From: Rhizobium sp. BT04 | GTDB taxonomy: Bacteria > Pseudomonadota > Alphaproteobacteria > Rhizobiales > Rhizobiaceae | Assembly (NCBI RefSeq): GCF_030053135.1 | Contig: NZ_CP125652.1 | Span: forward strand, 1-64,000 | Direction of reading: 5' to 3' | DNA length: 64,000 nt | Shown here: piece after piece, positions 38,198 through 48,025 of the stretch | Position numbering within the stretch: position 1 is the stretch's first letter | How the letters are laid out: each line of letters starts with the position of its first letter | Notes under the pieces: generated by a model | Database searches by the model: none | Seen by the model: the letters and a program-made list of their open reading frames with translations, nothing else | What the model was told of the DNA's origin: nothing | Program-made: the position numbers and the translations under genes

Positions 38198-41100
38198 ATG
38201 GCGGATACGGCAAAGGGTTCAACGGGTGAGGCGACCGGCGGCACGCCGGGTTTCATCCACCTGAGGGTCCATTCCGCCTATTCGCTTCTTGAGGGTGCTC
38301 TGCCTCTGAAGAAGATTCTCTACAAGGCGACCGGCGATAGCCAGCCGGCGATTGCGATTACCGACACCAACAATCTGTTCGTCGCCCTCGAATTCTCCCA
38401 GAAGGCGATGGACGAGGGCCTGCAGCCGATCATCGGCTGCCAGGTCTCCATCGACATGGGAGACGGGTTGGAAACCGAAAAGCGCGGCGGCCACCAGGCC
38501 CTGGTCAAGCTGCCGTCAATCGTTCTTCTCGCCGCGACGGATGCCGGTTACGAACGGCTCGTCGATCTCGTCAGCCGCGCCTATCTCGGCGGCGAAAGCA
38601 ACCAGGCCGTTCATATCAACGCCTCCTGGCTGGCAGAGGCCGGCACGGAAGGGCTGATCGCCTTGACCGGCGCCCCGACCGGGCCAGTTGACATGGCGAT
38701 CAAGGAAGGCCATCCCGCCCAGGCGGAAGCCCGGCTGCTCCTGCTGAAGCGTCTCTTCGGCGACAGGCTCTATGTCGAGCTGCAGCGGCACGGCACCTAC
38801 GACAAGCGGCACGAACAGAAGATCGTCGGGCTCGCCTATGCCCACGACCTGCCGCTGGTTGCAACCAACGAGGCCTTCTTCCCGACACGCGACGATTACG
38901 ACGCCCATGATGCGCTGATGGCGGTCGCTCACAACGCCATCGTCTCCGACGACAGCCGCTTTCGTCTGACGCCGGACCACTATCTGAAGAGCCGGGCCGA
39001 GATGGTCAAGCTCTTCGCCGACCTGCCGGAAGCGCTGGAAAATACGATCGAGATCGCCAAGCGTTGCTCCTTCGTGCTGAAGACGCGCAAGCCGATCCTG
39101 CCGCGCTTCACCGGTGCGACCGACGACGCCGAGGAGGCCGAACGCGCCGAGGCGAGCGAGTTGCGCCGCCAGGCGGTCGAAGGACTGGACATGCGGCTTG
39201 CAACGCTTGGCATGTCGCCGGGTTACGAGGAAAAGGACTATCGCGAGCGGCTGGATTTCGAGCTCAGCGTTATCGAGCGCATGCGTTTTCCCGGTTACTT
39301 CCTGATCGTTGCCGACTTCATCAAATGGGCCAAGCAGCATGATATTCCGGTCGGCCCGGGCCGCGGTTCGGGCGCCGGCTCGTTGGTCGCCTACGCCTTG
39401 ACGATCACCGATGTCGATCCCTTGCGGTTTTCGCTGCTGTTCGAGCGCTTCCTCAATCCCGAACGCGTCTCGATGCCGGACTTCGACATCGACTTCTGCC
39501 AGGACCGCCGCGAAGAGGTGATCCGCTACGTCCAGGCCAAGTATGGCCGCGAGCAGGTGGCGCAGATCATCACCTTCGGTTCGCTGCAGGCGCGCGCCGC
39601 CCTTCGCGACGTCGGCCGCGTGCTTGAGATGCCCTATGGCCAGGTCGACAAGATCTGCAAACTGGTGCCGAACAACCCGGCCAATCCGACGCCGCTGTCG
39701 AAGGCGATCGAGGAGGAGCCGAAGCTGCAGGAGGAGGCGGCGAAAGAACCCGTGGTCGCGCGCCTGCTCGACATCGCCCAGAAGATCGAGGGGCTTTACC
39801 GCCACGCCTCGACGCATGCCGCCGGCATCGTCATCGGCGATCGGCCGCTGTCCAAGCTTGTGCCGATGTATCGCGATCCGCGCTCGGATATGCCAGTCAC
39901 CCAGTTCAACATGAAATGGGTGGAGCAGGCGGGCCTGGTCAAGTTCGACTTCCTCGGCCTGAAGACGCTGACGGTGCTGAAGGTCGCCGTCGATTTCGTC
40001 GCCAAGCTCGGCATCAAGGTCGATCTCGCGGCCATTCCTCTCGACGACAAGAGGACCTACGAGATGCTGTCGCGCGGCGAGACGGTCGGTGTGTTCCAGG
40101 TGGAAAGTGCCGGCATGCGCAAGGCGCTGATCGGCATGAAGCCGGACTGCATCGAGGACATCATCGCGCTGGTGGCGCTCTATCGTCCAGGCCCGATGGA
40201 GAACATCCCGACCTACAATGCCCGCAAGCACGGCGACGAGGAGCTGGAATCGATCCATCCGATGATCGACCACCTGCTCAAGGAAACTCAAGGGGTTATC
40301 GTCTATCAGGAACAGGTGATGCAGATCGCCCAGGTGCTGTCCGGTTACTCGCTGGGTGAAGCCGACCTTCTGCGCCGCGCCATGGGCAAGAAGATCAAGG
40401 CCGAGATGGACCAGCAGCGCGAGCGCTTCGTCGTCGGCGCCGTCAAGAACGGCGTCTCGAAGCCGCAGGCCGACAACATCTTCGAACTGCTGGCGAAGTT
40501 CGCCAATTACGGCTTCAACAAGTCGCATGCCGCCGCCTACGCCATCGTCTCCTATCAGACGGCCTACATGAAGGCGCATTATCCGGTCGAATTCCTCGCC
40601 GCCTCGATGACGCTCGACATGTCCAATACGGAAAAGGTCAATGATTTCCGTCAGGACGCCAAGCGCTTGGGCATCGAAGTGATCGCACCCTCGGTGCAGA
40701 CCTCCTTCCGCCATTTCGAAACCGGCGACAACCGCATCTATTACGCGCTCGCCGCCCTCAAGGGCGTCGGCGAATCCGCCGTCGACCACATCGTCGAGGT
40801 GCGTGGCGATAAGCCGTTCGCCGGCATCGAAGATTTCTGCCTGCGCATCGATCCGCGTCAGGTCAATCGCCGCGTGCTCGAAAGCCTGATCTATGCCGGC
40901 GCCTTCGATTGTTTCGATATGGACCGCGCCCACCTTGCAGCCGGCCTCGACCGCATCCTCGGTTATGCCCAGCGCGCCCAGGAGAACAAGCTGAGCGGCC
41001 AGTCGGACATTTTCGGCAGTACGTTGACCACGGGGCCTGAGAAGATCTCCCTGCCGCCGTTCTCGCCCTGGCTCCCCTCCGAGCGGCTGCTCAAGGAATT

Positions 41101-41695
41101 CCAGGTGCTGGGCTTTTATCTGACAGCCCACCCGCTCGATTCCTACAACAACATCCTGCAGAAGATGCGGGTGCAGACCTTTGCCGAATTTTCCCAAGCG
41201 ATCAAACAGGGCGCGGCCAATGCGCGGCTTGCAGGCACCGTCATCTCCAAGCAGGAGCGCAAGACCCGCACCGGCAACAAGATGGGCATCATCGTCTTTT
41301 CGGATTCGTCCGGCCAGTTCGAAGCGGTGCTGTTTTCGGAAATGCTGAACCAGTATCGCGACATGCTCGAGTCGGGAAAATCCTTCGTGCTGACCGCGAC
41401 GGGGGAGGAGCGGCCGGAGGGCATCGGCCTGCGCATCCAGACGATCCAGTCGCTGGAGGAAAAGTCGCTGCAGATGCAGAAGGCGCTGCGCGTCTATATC
41501 AGAGATTCCGGACCGCTGAAGATGGTCGCCGGCCATCTGAACGCCAAGGGCGACGGCCTCGTTTCCTTCATCGTCATCAAGGAGGACGGCAAACGCGAGG
41601 TGGAAGTGGCGCTGTCGGAGAAATACCGCATCACCCCGGAGATCGCCGCCGCCCTTCGCGCCGCCCCCGGCGTTGTCGATGTCGAGCTTGTCTGA
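38198..41695 (+). CDS. dnaE: DNA polymerase III subunit alpha
   Basis: Catalytic subunit of the replicative polymerase holoenzyme, 1165 residues. The start is at ATG 38198 (MADTAKGSTG) with GGAAGG upstream; a TTG start at 38183 is less likely. The N-terminal PHP domain begins FIHLRVHSAYSLLEGALPLK. The polymerase active site includes GPGRGSGAGSLVAYAL and the metal-binding SMPDFDIDFCQDRR. Later come the helix-hairpin-helix region (ALAALKGVGESAVDHIVEVR) and a C-terminal OB fold (NARLAGTVISKQERKT). It is the dnaE1 type; no imuA-imuB genes accompany it. Confidence 0.98.
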   Translation: MADTAKGSTGEATGGTPGFIHLRVHSAYSLLEGALPLKKILYKATGDSQPAIAITDTNNLFVALEFSQKAMDEGLQPIIGCQVSIDMGDGLETEKRGGHQALVKLPSIVLLAATDAGYERLVDLVSRAYLGGESNQAVHINASWLAEAGTEGLIALTGAPTGPVDMAIKEGHPAQAEARLLLLKRLFGDRLYVELQRHGTYDKRHEQKIVGLAYAHDLPLVATNEAFFPTRDDYDAHDALMAVAHNAIVSDDSRFRLTPDHYLKSRAEMVKLFADLPEALENTIEIAKRCSFVLKTRKPILPRFTGATDDAEEAERAEASELRRQAVEGLDMRLATLGMSPGYEEKDYRERLDFELSVIERMRFPGYFLIVADFIKWAKQHDIPVGPGRGSGAGSLVAYALTITDVDPLRFSLLFERFLNPERVSMPDFDIDFCQDRREEVIRYVQAKYGREQVAQIITFGSLQARAALRDVGRVLEMPYGQVDKICKLVPNNPANPTPLSKAIEEEPKLQEEAAKEPVVARLLDIAQKIEGLYRHASTHAAGIVIGDRPLSKLVPMYRDPRSDMPVTQFNMKWVEQAGLVKFDFLGLKTLTVLKVAVDFVAKLGIKVDLAAIPLDDKRTYEMLSRGETVGVFQVESAGMRKALIGMKPDCIEDIIALVALYRPGPMENIPTYNARKHGDEELESIHPMIDHLLKETQGVIVYQEQVMQIAQVLSGYSLGEADLLRRAMGKKIKAEMDQQRERFVVGAVKNGVSKPQADNIFELLAKFANYGFNKSHAAAYAIVSYQTAYMKAHYPVEFLAASMTLDMSNTEKVNDFRQDAKRLGIEVIAPSVQTSFRHFETGDNRIYYALAALKGVGESAVDHIVEVRGDKPFAGIEDFCLRIDPRQVNRRVLESLIYAGAFDCFDMDRAHLAAGLDRILGYAQRAQENKLSGQSDIFGSTLTTGPEKISLPPFSPWLPSERLLKEFQVLGFYLTAHPLDSYNNILQKMRVQTFAEFSQAIKQGAANARLAGTVISKQERKTRTGNKMGIIVFSDSSGQFEAVLFSEMLNQYRDMLESGKSFVLTATGEERPEGIGLRIQTIQSLEEKSLQMQKALRVYIRDSGPLKMVAGHLNAKGDGLVSFIVIKEDGKREVEVALSEKYRITPEIAAALRAAPGVVDVELV

Positions 41696-41704
41696 TTAGC
41701 GCAT

Positions 41705-41850
41705 GGGCCGAAAATCGGAATCGATTTTCGGAAAGCACGATGCGTAGATTCAAAAGGTTACAGCGTCCTTTGCGCGTGTGAAAAGACGCGCGGCGCTGTA
41801 GTGCATGTCGCCCGGAAGTGTGCAGCGGTTCCGGGATAACGACATGCATA
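41705..41850. repeat. Rhizobial intergenic mosaic palindrome element (RIME-like), copy 1
   Basis: Three palindromes in a row after dnaE: CCGAAAATCG/CGATTTTCGG (41708-41731), ACAGCG...CGCTGT with inner GCGCGT/ACGCGC (41760-41799), and GCATGTCG (41803-41810) with CGACATGC (41840-41847) enclosing CCCGGAA/TTCCGGG. The GCATGTCG/CGACATGC pair recurs at 50523-50546. This matches the look of the Rhizobium-specific intergenic mosaic elements. It may also act as a terminator between the convergent dnaE and L,D-transpeptidase genes. Confidence 0.7.
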
Positions 41851-41864
41851 AAACAAAGAGCTCA

Positions 41865-43121
41865 TCACCCGCGGGTGATGGTGATGAAATCCGTGCCTTC
41901 GCCGGTCTCGCGGCCTAGGCCGGTATCGGAGATCGTCAGCGTCGAGCCGGGCGCGATCAGCGCGTCGATCCTGCGGCGGGTTTCGTCGGGGATCGTAATG
42001 CGGCTGAGCGAACGGGCGATCGGCCTGCCTGTGACAATCGAGCTTTCCTGATTGGTGATGCCAAGCCGCTTCATCGTCTCGCGGGGGAGATTGTTCTCGA
42101 GCGTGATGCCGAGCCAGTCTGCCGTGCCGGCCTTTTCATTGACCGCATGCAGCGTGAAGAAATGCGTGCCGAGCGCCAGTCCGGGATCGGCGATCGTCAC
42201 CGGCGCTTCGAAGATCGGCTTGAAGGCCTGGCGCACCATGATGATGCCGTTCGGCGGCGCACCCTTGCCAGTTGCGGCATAAACTTCCTTGAGTAGCGTG
42301 TCGGAGACCAGGCTCCTGTCGCCGGCAAACTCCGCCGGCCGCAGCGCCCTGAAGGCCCTGATCGCCTGCACGGTCGACGGACCGAGCACGCCGTCCGGAT
42401 TACCGGCGGAAAAGCCGAGCTGACTGAGCAGGGTTTGGATGTCGATCACCGTCTCGCGCAGCGTGCGGCGGGTGATCAGCATGCTGATCGGTTCGGACGG
42501 CGGCTCGGCTGCGGGTGTTGCGGCCGGCTGTATTGCCGGCATCGGCATCGCAGCCGTGTCGTTCATTGCCACCTGCACCGGTTTTTCGGGGCTGTCGGGC
42601 ATGGAGGGCCGCAACTCGGCATCCGAAAGCAGCGGCATCGGCACCGGTGCGTCGGGATGGAAAAGGGTCGGATGGTCGATCGGTTGCGGCACCACTTCGC
42701 CGTCGCTGATGATGACGGGGATGCCGGGCTCCGTCATCCCGTAGAGCATTTTGGCAAAGGCGCCGGGCATGCGCACGCAGCCATGCGAGGCCGGATAACG
42801 CGGCACGGAATTGGATTCGTGCAGCGCAATGCCGGACCAGGTCAGCCGTTGCATAAACGGCATCGGCGCCGCTGAATAGAGATTGGATTCGTGGTATTTC
42901 TGCTTTTCGAGCACCGAGAAGATGCCGCTCGGTGTCGTGTGCCCGTCCTTGCCGGTCGAGACTTTCGAGGTCGCGACGACCTCGGTGCCGTCATAGACCG
43001 CAAGCGACTGCTTGTCCTTCGAGACGATGATCTGCAGCGTGCGCGCATCTGCAGCAAGAGCAGGGTGCACGAGTGCGGTGGCCGACAGCAAGCCGAGGCC
43101 GAAGACGAGACGCGAGAACAT
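41865..43121 (-). CDS. L,D-transpeptidase with peptidoglycan-binding domain
   Basis: Periplasmic enzyme that crosslinks peptidoglycan or anchors proteins to it. 418 residues from ATG 43121 (MFSRLVFGLGLLSATALVHP), with a signal peptide cleaved near ALA|AD. The YkuD catalytic domain follows at once: LQIIVSKDKQSLAVYDGTEV, then IALHESNSVPRYPASHGCVR with the catalytic Cys in SHGCVRM. A Pro/Ala-rich linker leads to a peptidoglycan-binding domain (IQTLLSQLGFSAGNPDGVLG) and a C-terminal region of uncertain role. Confidence 0.93.
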   Translation of the reverse strand: MFSRLVFGLGLLSATALVHPALAADARTLQIIVSKDKQSLAVYDGTEVVATSKVSTGKDGHTTPSGIFSVLEKQKYHESNLYSAAPMPFMQRLTWSGIALHESNSVPRYPASHGCVRMPGAFAKMLYGMTEPGIPVIISDGEVVPQPIDHPTLFHPDAPVPMPLLSDAELRPSMPDSPEKPVQVAMNDTAAMPMPAIQPAATPAAEPPSEPISMLITRRTLRETVIDIQTLLSQLGFSAGNPDGVLGPSTVQAIRAFRALRPAEFAGDRSLVSDTLLKEVYAATGKGAPPNGIIMVRQAFKPIFEAPVTIADPGLALGTHFFTLHAVNEKAGTADWLGITLENNLPRETMKRLGITNQESSIVTGRPIARSLSRITIPDETRRRIDALIAPGSTLTISDTGLGRETGEGTDFITITRG

Positions 43122-43213
43122 GATACCCAACCATACGCAATACTGGTCCGGGACATTATGGGACGAAGTTTAAGGAAGATTTTATAGGCGGAGCGGCCGA
43201 GCGAACTCACGTG

Positions 43214-44506
43214 TTAGTGATCGCGCTTGCCGCTGCCGAAGGTGTAGCCGGTCTCGACCGTGTTCTTGCCGAATTTGTCGCGCAGCTTGTCCATCGCCGC
43301 TTCGGCGGCCGCCCGCCGGCCCGATTGCCGGTCGATGAGATCAGGCGGATCGGCGCGGGCGGCATCGCCGAGATCGGTGACGCCGATGCCGAGCAGACGG
43401 AACTTCGTGCCGTCGGTCTCTTTTTCGAGAAGCTCGAGCCCGGTGCGGAAGATCCTGTCGGCAAGCTGGGTCGGGTCTTCGAGCTTGCGGTTGCGGGTGC
43501 GCGATTTGAAATCGGCGCTCTTCATCTTCAGCACCACCGTCTGGCCGGCAATGCCGTTTTTCTTCAGCCGCCAGGAAACCTTTTCGGAGAGGTTACGCAG
43601 GATCGGCACCAGATCGTCATAACGCCAGATGTCGTCGAAGAAGGTGGTCTCGGCAGAAACGCTCTTGGCCGCATCGTTGAGATGCACTTCACGGTCGTCG
43701 ATCCCGCGCGACAGCCGGGCGAGCCGCTGGCCGATGCTGCCGTAGCGGCGCATCAGGTCGTTTTCCTCCATCTGCTGCAACTGGCCGATGGTGCGGATGC
43801 CGTCCGCCTCGAGCGTCGCCGCAAACGCTTTGCCGACGCCCCAGATCGTGGTGACGGGACGCGGCGCCAGGAATTCGACTGCTTCTTCGCGCCCGATGAC
43901 GGAAAAGCCGCGCGGCTTCTGCAGGTCGGAGGCGACCTTGGCGAGGAATTTGCAATAGGAAAGCCCGACCGAAACGGTGATGCCGATCTCCTTTTCGATA
44001 CGGCGGGCGAATTTGGCGAGCGTGCGCGCCGGCGGATCGTGATGCAGTCTCTCGGTGCCGCCAAGCTCCAGAAAGGCCTCGTCGATCGACAGCGGCTGTA
44101 CCAGCGGCGTCAGCTCCTGCATCAGTGCTCGCACCTGCCGCCCCACCCGGACATATTTCTCCATGTCGGGGCGGATGACGATCGCCTGCGGGCATGCCTC
44201 CAGCGCCTTGAACATCGGCATCGCCGAACGCACGCCGTGGATGCGGGCGATATAGCAGGCGGTGGAGACGACGCCGCGTTTGCCGCCGCCGATGATCACA
44301 GGCTTATCGGCAAGTTCCGGATTGTCGCGTTTCTCCACGGCCGCATAGAAGGCGTCGCAATCGATATGTGCAAGCGTCAATGCGTAGAGCTCGCGATGGC
44401 GTACGAGGCGGGGGCTGCCGCAGGAAATGCATCGGCGCGCCTCGCCCTTCTGCTCGGCAAGGCAGTCGCGACAGAAGCCGGTTGTCTTGTCGGGCGCGGG
44501 TGTCAT
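43214..44506 (-). CDS. dinB: DNA polymerase IV (Y family)
   Basis: Error-prone lesion-bypass polymerase. 430 residues if started at ATG 44506 ([20 protein letters not shown]). The frame opens at ATG 44536, but a LexA box lies between the two ATGs, so transcription should begin below it and the shorter form is preferred. Before the palm domain is a four-cysteine element ([18 protein letters not shown]) that looks like a zinc ribbon, seen in rhizobial DinB proteins. Catalytic motifs: [20 protein letters not shown] and [18 protein letters not shown]. The C-terminal little-finger domain is complete. Confidence 0.93.
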   Translation of the reverse strand: MTPAPDKTTGFCRDCLAEQKGEARRCISCGSPRLVRHRELYALTLAHIDCDAFYAAVEKRDNPELADKPVIIGGGKRGVVSTACYIARIHGVRSAMPMFKALEACPQAIVIRPDMEKYVRVGRQVRALMQELTPLVQPLSIDEAFLELGGTERLHHDPPARTLAKFARRIEKEIGITVSVGLSYCKFLAKVASDLQKPRGFSVIGREEAVEFLAPRPVTTIWGVGKAFAATLEADGIRTIGQLQQMEENDLMRRYGSIGQRLARLSRGIDDREVHLNDAAKSVSAETTFFDDIWRYDDLVPILRNLSEKVSWRLKKNGIAGQTVVLKMKSADFKSRTRNRKLEDPTQLADRIFRTGLELLEKETDGTKFRLLGIGVTDLGDAARADPPDLIDRQSGRRAAAEAAMDKLRDKFGKNTVETGYTFGSGKRDH

Positions 44507-44511
44507 GATGA

Positions 44512-44526
44512 GAACAAAGATTGAAC
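44512..44526 (-). promoter_or_regulatory. Putative LexA (SOS) box at dinB
   Basis: GAAC-N7-GAAC on the plus strand; read toward dinB it is GTTCAATCTTTGTTC. It sits 6 bases upstream of ATG 44506 and downstream of ATG 44536, so it decides the dinB start. dinB is a classic SOS gene, which supports the call. The divergent GNAT gene starts 50 bases away and could share control. Confidence 0.65.
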
Positions 44527-44575
44527 GCCAGGACATTACGCCTTAAGCTTGCGAGTCACAAGAGAGGGGGAAGCT

Positions 44576-45199
44576 TTGCCTTTGGATAATGGTCTTCGTT
44601 TCGAACCGGTCACGTCAGAGCGCTGGGACGACTTCGAAACCCTGTTCGGGTCGCAGGGGGCTTTCTGTAATTGCTGGTGCGTGGCGCTGCGCTTGCCGCA
44701 TGCAACGAGGACTGGGATGGCTGCCGATGAGCGCAGGGCGCATATGCGAGATCGGATCAAAGCAGGCCCGCCGCCGGGCATTCTCTGTTATGCCGATGGC
44801 GCGCCGGTCGCCTGGGTACAGGTCGGGCCGCGCCATGACGTACCGCAATTCAATTCGCCGCGCACCGTCTCGCGGCCGCTGGAGGAGGGCGATGCGCGTG
44901 ATCCGTCGAACTGGGCCGTCAGCTGCTTCTTCCTGCTGCCCAAGCTGCGCGGCAAGGGAATGAGCCATCGCCTGCTCGCCGCCGCGATCGATCATGCGCG
45001 GCGCCATGGCGCGCGGCGGCTGGAAGCCTGTCCGATCGATCATGTGAAGCAGTCGAAATCGGTGACGCTCTGCATCGGCTCGACGGCGATCTTCGATGCA
45101 GCCGGTTTCGAGACGGTGGCGCGGCGCAAGGACGGCCGCCCGCTCATGCGGCTGGAACTGCGCGACCGACCGTGCCGGACAGAAAATGCGCTTGGATGA
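44576..45199 (+). CDS. GNAT family N-acetyltransferase
   Basis: A 207-residue acetyl-CoA-dependent acyltransferase. The start is assigned to TTG 44576 (MPLDNGLRFEPVTSE) because AGAGAGGGGG lies immediately upstream; the frame opens at TTG 44549 without one. The acetyl-CoA motif A is FFLLPKLRGKGMSHRLLAAA, and the N-terminal half has a cysteine-rich GAFCNCWCVALRLPH typical of the YoaP/YhbS-like GNAT subgroup. The substrate is unknown. Its 3' end overlaps the convergent next gene by 56 bases. Confidence 0.85.
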   Translation: MPLDNGLRFEPVTSERWDDFETLFGSQGAFCNCWCVALRLPHATRTGMAADERRAHMRDRIKAGPPPGILCYADGAPVAWVQVGPRHDVPQFNSPRTVSRPLEEGDARDPSNWAVSCFFLLPKLRGKGMSHRLLAAAIDHARRHGARRLEACPIDHVKQSKSVTLCIGSTAIFDAAGFETVARRKDGRPLMRLELRDRPCRTENALG

Positions 45200-45818
45200 G
45201 CTCGGCCGCATGCGCCCAGTCGGCGGCGCGGGTGATGTCGTCGGCCGCCGCCGGTGCGAAACGATGGACGGGCGAGTTCGGCATCAGGTGAATCAGCAGG
45301 CAATCGGCGACGTGATCCCTGACGGAATGCAGATTGCGCGCCATATCATCGATGAAGACGACGGGAAGGGAGCGGCTGGCATGCAAGGCGTGAACGATCG
45401 GCCCCTTGGGCTCTTCGGTGGCAAGCAACGGAAAGAGCAGGCCGATCCTGTCGAGCAGGCGACGGCGCTGCTCCTGGAACCGCGGCTGCATGGCCGTCAG
45501 GAAAAGCACATCCGCCTCTTGCGAAAGCTGGTCGAGCGTTTCGACGACGCGGTCGAGCGGGGTCTGCCACTGCTCCTGCGCTGCGAAGAATTCCTCGATC
45601 AGCCGGCTGACCTGCTGATCCTCGATCTCCGTGCCATCAGCTTGCGAGACGATGTTGCCATGAAGCTTGAACGAGCGCGGCAGAAACGCGTGACCCTGGC
45701 TCTCAAGGAAAAGCTGGAAGGGACCGATGAACTGCAGCACGACGTCGTCGACGTCACAGACGATCAACGGCCGTTCGCCGAGGCGGATATGCGAGATGTC
45801 GAATTCCCCGGAGGTCAC
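45144..45818 (-). CDS. HAD-like hydrolase family protein
   Basis: A 224-residue protein with HAD-fold motifs: motif I PLIVCDVDDVVLQFIGPF (nucleophile and acid Asp pair DVDD), motif II DVLFLTAMQPRF (Thr), a Lys in EPKGPIVHAL and motif IV VVFIDDMARNL. The start is GTG 45818, 2 bases after the upstream gene's stop, so translation is probably coupled to the DUF3572 gene. The substrate is unknown. Confidence 0.8.
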   Translation of the reverse strand: MTSGEFDISHIRLGERPLIVCDVDDVVLQFIGPFQLFLESQGHAFLPRSFKLHGNIVSQADGTEIEDQQVSRLIEEFFAAQEQWQTPLDRVVETLDQLSQEADVLFLTAMQPRFQEQRRRLLDRIGLLFPLLATEEPKGPIVHALHASRSLPVVFIDDMARNLHSVRDHVADCLLIHLMPNSPVHRFAPAAADDITRAADWAHAAELIQAHFLSGTVGRAVPAA

Positions 45819-45820
45819 GG

Positions 45821-46129
45821 TCAGTATTCTCCGGAATCGAGGCCCGGCGACGAGAAATGCTGCCAGGCGGCGGTTACCGTCTCCGGGCTTATGCCGCTCG
45901 CCGCGCAGAAGGCCAATGCCGTCGGTTCGTGGTTCATCAGGAAATCCATCATGCCGGCGAGGAATCCCGGATCGTTGACGGCGCTGCGCACCTGGCCGGG
46001 CGCAACACCCGTGAGCGCAAGGAAGCGGCCGAACATGTCGGGATCGTCGGCAAGCCAGCCGAGCACGGCGATCGCGGTTGCGTGCGGGTCGGCGGCCGGT
46101 TGTTTCGAAGTCTTGAAGTTGCTTTGCAT
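45821..46129 (-). CDS. DUF3572 family protein
   Basis: A 102-residue, mostly helical soluble protein. The sequence AIAVLGWLADDPDMFGRFLA, then VNDPGFLAGMMDFLMNHEPT, matches my recollection of DUF3572, a small alphaproteobacterial family often next to divK. Function unknown. ATG 46129 has no strong ribosome binding site. It is divergent from divK, with 132 bases between them. Confidence 0.85.
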   Translation of the reverse strand: MQSNFKTSKQPAADPHATAIAVLGWLADDPDMFGRFLALTGVAPGQVRSAVNDPGFLAGMMDFLMNHEPTALAFCAASGISPETVTAAWQHFSSPGLDSGEY

Positions 46130-46261
46130 TTCGAGGGGTAAGTTACCTTTTCTTCAACCAAATACCGGTAGCGTGCGCTATCGGTTTCACGGAGCTATTG
46201 TCCGCATGTGCCTTTCCCATGGGACGAACAGCTGCGCGAACGGACGTAGGGACAGCTTGTC

Positions 46262-46633
46262 ATGCCCAAACAGGTGATGATTGTAGAAGATAACGAGCTC
46301 AACATGAAGCTCTTTCGCGACCTCATCGAGGCGTCCGGCTATACCACGATCCAGACCAGAAACGGCATGGAGGCGCTGGATCTGGCGCGCAAGCATCGCC
46401 CCGACCTCATCCTGATGGATATTCAGCTTCCCGAGGTCTCCGGCCTCGAAGTCACGAAATGGCTGAAGGAAGACGACGAGCTGCACGTGATTCCCGTCAT
46501 CGCCGTCACGGCTTTCGCGATGAAGGGCGACGAGGAGCGGATCCGCCAGGGCGGTTGCGAGGCCTATGTTTCCAAGCCGATCTCGGTTCCGAAATTCATC
46601 GAGACGATCAAGACCTATCTGGGCGATGCCTGA
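46262..46633 (+). CDS. divK: Cell-cycle response regulator DivK
   Basis: Single-domain receiver of 123 residues that relays polarity signals through the PleC/DivJ kinases to CckA-CtrA. The acidic pocket is EDN (9-11), the phosphoacceptor is Asp53 in [13 protein letters not shown], Thr in AVTAFAM and Lys in YVSKPIS. pleD follows 18 bases downstream, the classic alphaproteobacterial divK-pleD operon. Confidence 0.97.
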   Translation: MPKQVMIVEDNELNMKLFRDLIEASGYTTIQTRNGMEALDLARKHRPDLILMDIQLPEVSGLEVTKWLKEDDELHVIPVIAVTAFAMKGDEERIRQGGCEAYVSKPISVPKFIETIKTYLGDA

Positions 46634-46651
46634 CGCATCGGAAAGACAATT

Positions 46652-48025
46652 ATGACTGCGCGAATACTGGTGGTTGACGATATTCCGGCCAATGTGAAGC
46701 TGCTCGAAGCGCGGCTGCTCGCGGAATATTTCGACGTGATGACCGCAGCCGACGGCCACACGGCGCTGGCGATCTGCGAGCGCAACCAGGTCGATCTCAT
46801 CCTGCTCGACATCATGATGCCCGGGATAGACGGTTTCGAAGTCTGCGAGCGGCTGAAGGCCAGCCAGAAGACCGCCCATATTCCCGTCGTCATGGTCACC
46901 GCGCTCGACCAGCCGGCCGATCGCGTGCGCGGCCTGAAGGCCGGCGCCGACGATTTCCTCACCAAGCCGGTCAACGATCTGCAGCTGATCTCGCGGGTGA
47001 AGAGCCTGCTACGGTTAAAGACGCTGAGCGATGAGCTGCGCATTCGCGCCGACACCGCCCATACGATGGGCATCGACGACCTCACGCGGGCAGGCGAGGG
47101 CCGCGCCGACGAAACCGCTCAGGTCCTACTCGTCGACGGCCGCGCGAATTCGCAGGAGCGCATCATCAAGGCGCTGAAGCCCGTCGCCGACGTGCTTGCC
47201 CTTTCCGATCCGCAGGCCGCCCTGTTCGAGGCGGCCGAGAGCGCCTTCGATCTCGTCATCGTCAACGCCAACTTCGACGATTACGATCCGCTTCGCCTCT
47301 GCTCGCAGCTGCGCTCGCTGGAGCGCACACGCTTCCTGCCGATCCTGATCATCACCGAGCAGGGGGCTGACGAGATGGTGGTGCGCGCACTCGATCTCGG
47401 CGTCAACGATTACATCATCCGCCCGGTCGATCCCAACGAACTGCTTGCCCGCAGCCTGACGCAGATCCGCCGCAAGCGCTACAACGACCGCCTGCGCGCC
47501 AGCGTCAAGCAGACGATCGAGCTTGCCGTGACCGATCCGCTGACCGGCCTTTACAACAGGCGCTATCTCGACAACCACCTGAATGTGCTCTTCAACCGTT
47601 CAATGGCGCGGGGCAGGCCGCTTTCGGTGCTGATCACCGATATCGATCGCTTCAAGCAGGTAAACGACACCTATGGCCATGACGGCGGCGACGAAGTGCT
47701 GCGGGAATTTGCAAACCGCGTCCGTTCGACCATTCGCGGTGCGGACCTCGCCTGCCGTTACGGCGGCGAGGAATTCGTCGTCGTGATGCCCGACACCTCG
47801 CCGGAAATTGCCGCCACCGTCGCCGAGCGCCTGCGCGCGGCGATCGAAAGCGCTCCCTTCATGCTGAAACACGCCGGTGAGGCGCTGAACGTCACCGCGT
47901 CCTTCGGCATCGCCTCGCGGATTGCAGCCGTGCTGACCCCGGACCAGCTGATGAAGCAGGCCGATCTCGCGCTTTACGAGGCCAAGAATACCGGCCGCAA
48001 CCGCGTGGTCGCCGCAGCCGCCTGA
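46652..48025 (+). CDS. pleD: Diguanylate cyclase response regulator PleD
   Basis: Makes cyclic di-GMP during the cell cycle when phosphorylated. 457 residues: receiver domain 1 (1-125, phosphoacceptor in LILLDIMMPGIDGF), receiver domain 2 (about 155-280) in which the acceptor position reads Asn (DLVIVNANFDDYDP), so it is a dimerisation adaptor, and a GGDEF domain. The active site is GGEEF at 371-375, and the product-inhibition I-site RGAD is intact at 362-365, five residues upstream. Confidence 0.97.
   Translation: MTARILVVDDIPANVKLLEARLLAEYFDVMTAADGHTALAICERNQVDLILLDIMMPGIDGFEVCERLKASQKTAHIPVVMVTALDQPADRVRGLKAGADDFLTKPVNDLQLISRVKSLLRLKTLSDELRIRADTAHTMGIDDLTRAGEGRADETAQVLLVDGRANSQERIIKALKPVADVLALSDPQAALFEAAESAFDLVIVNANFDDYDPLRLCSQLRSLERTRFLPILIITEQGADEMVVRALDLGVNDYIIRPVDPNELLARSLTQIRRKRYNDRLRASVKQTIELAVTDPLTGLYNRRYLDNHLNVLFNRSMARGRPLSVLITDIDRFKQVNDTYGHDGGDEVLREFANRVRSTIRGADLACRYGGEEFVVVMPDTSPEIAATVAERLRAAIESAPFMLKHAGEALNVTASFGIASRIAAVLTPDQLMKQADLALYEAKNTGRNRVVAAAA

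Noticed and set aside
38516..41536. 1006-codon open frame antisense to dnaE
   Set aside because: Composition-driven shadow of dnaE (His/Asp/Leu/Arg-rich, no recognisable domain).
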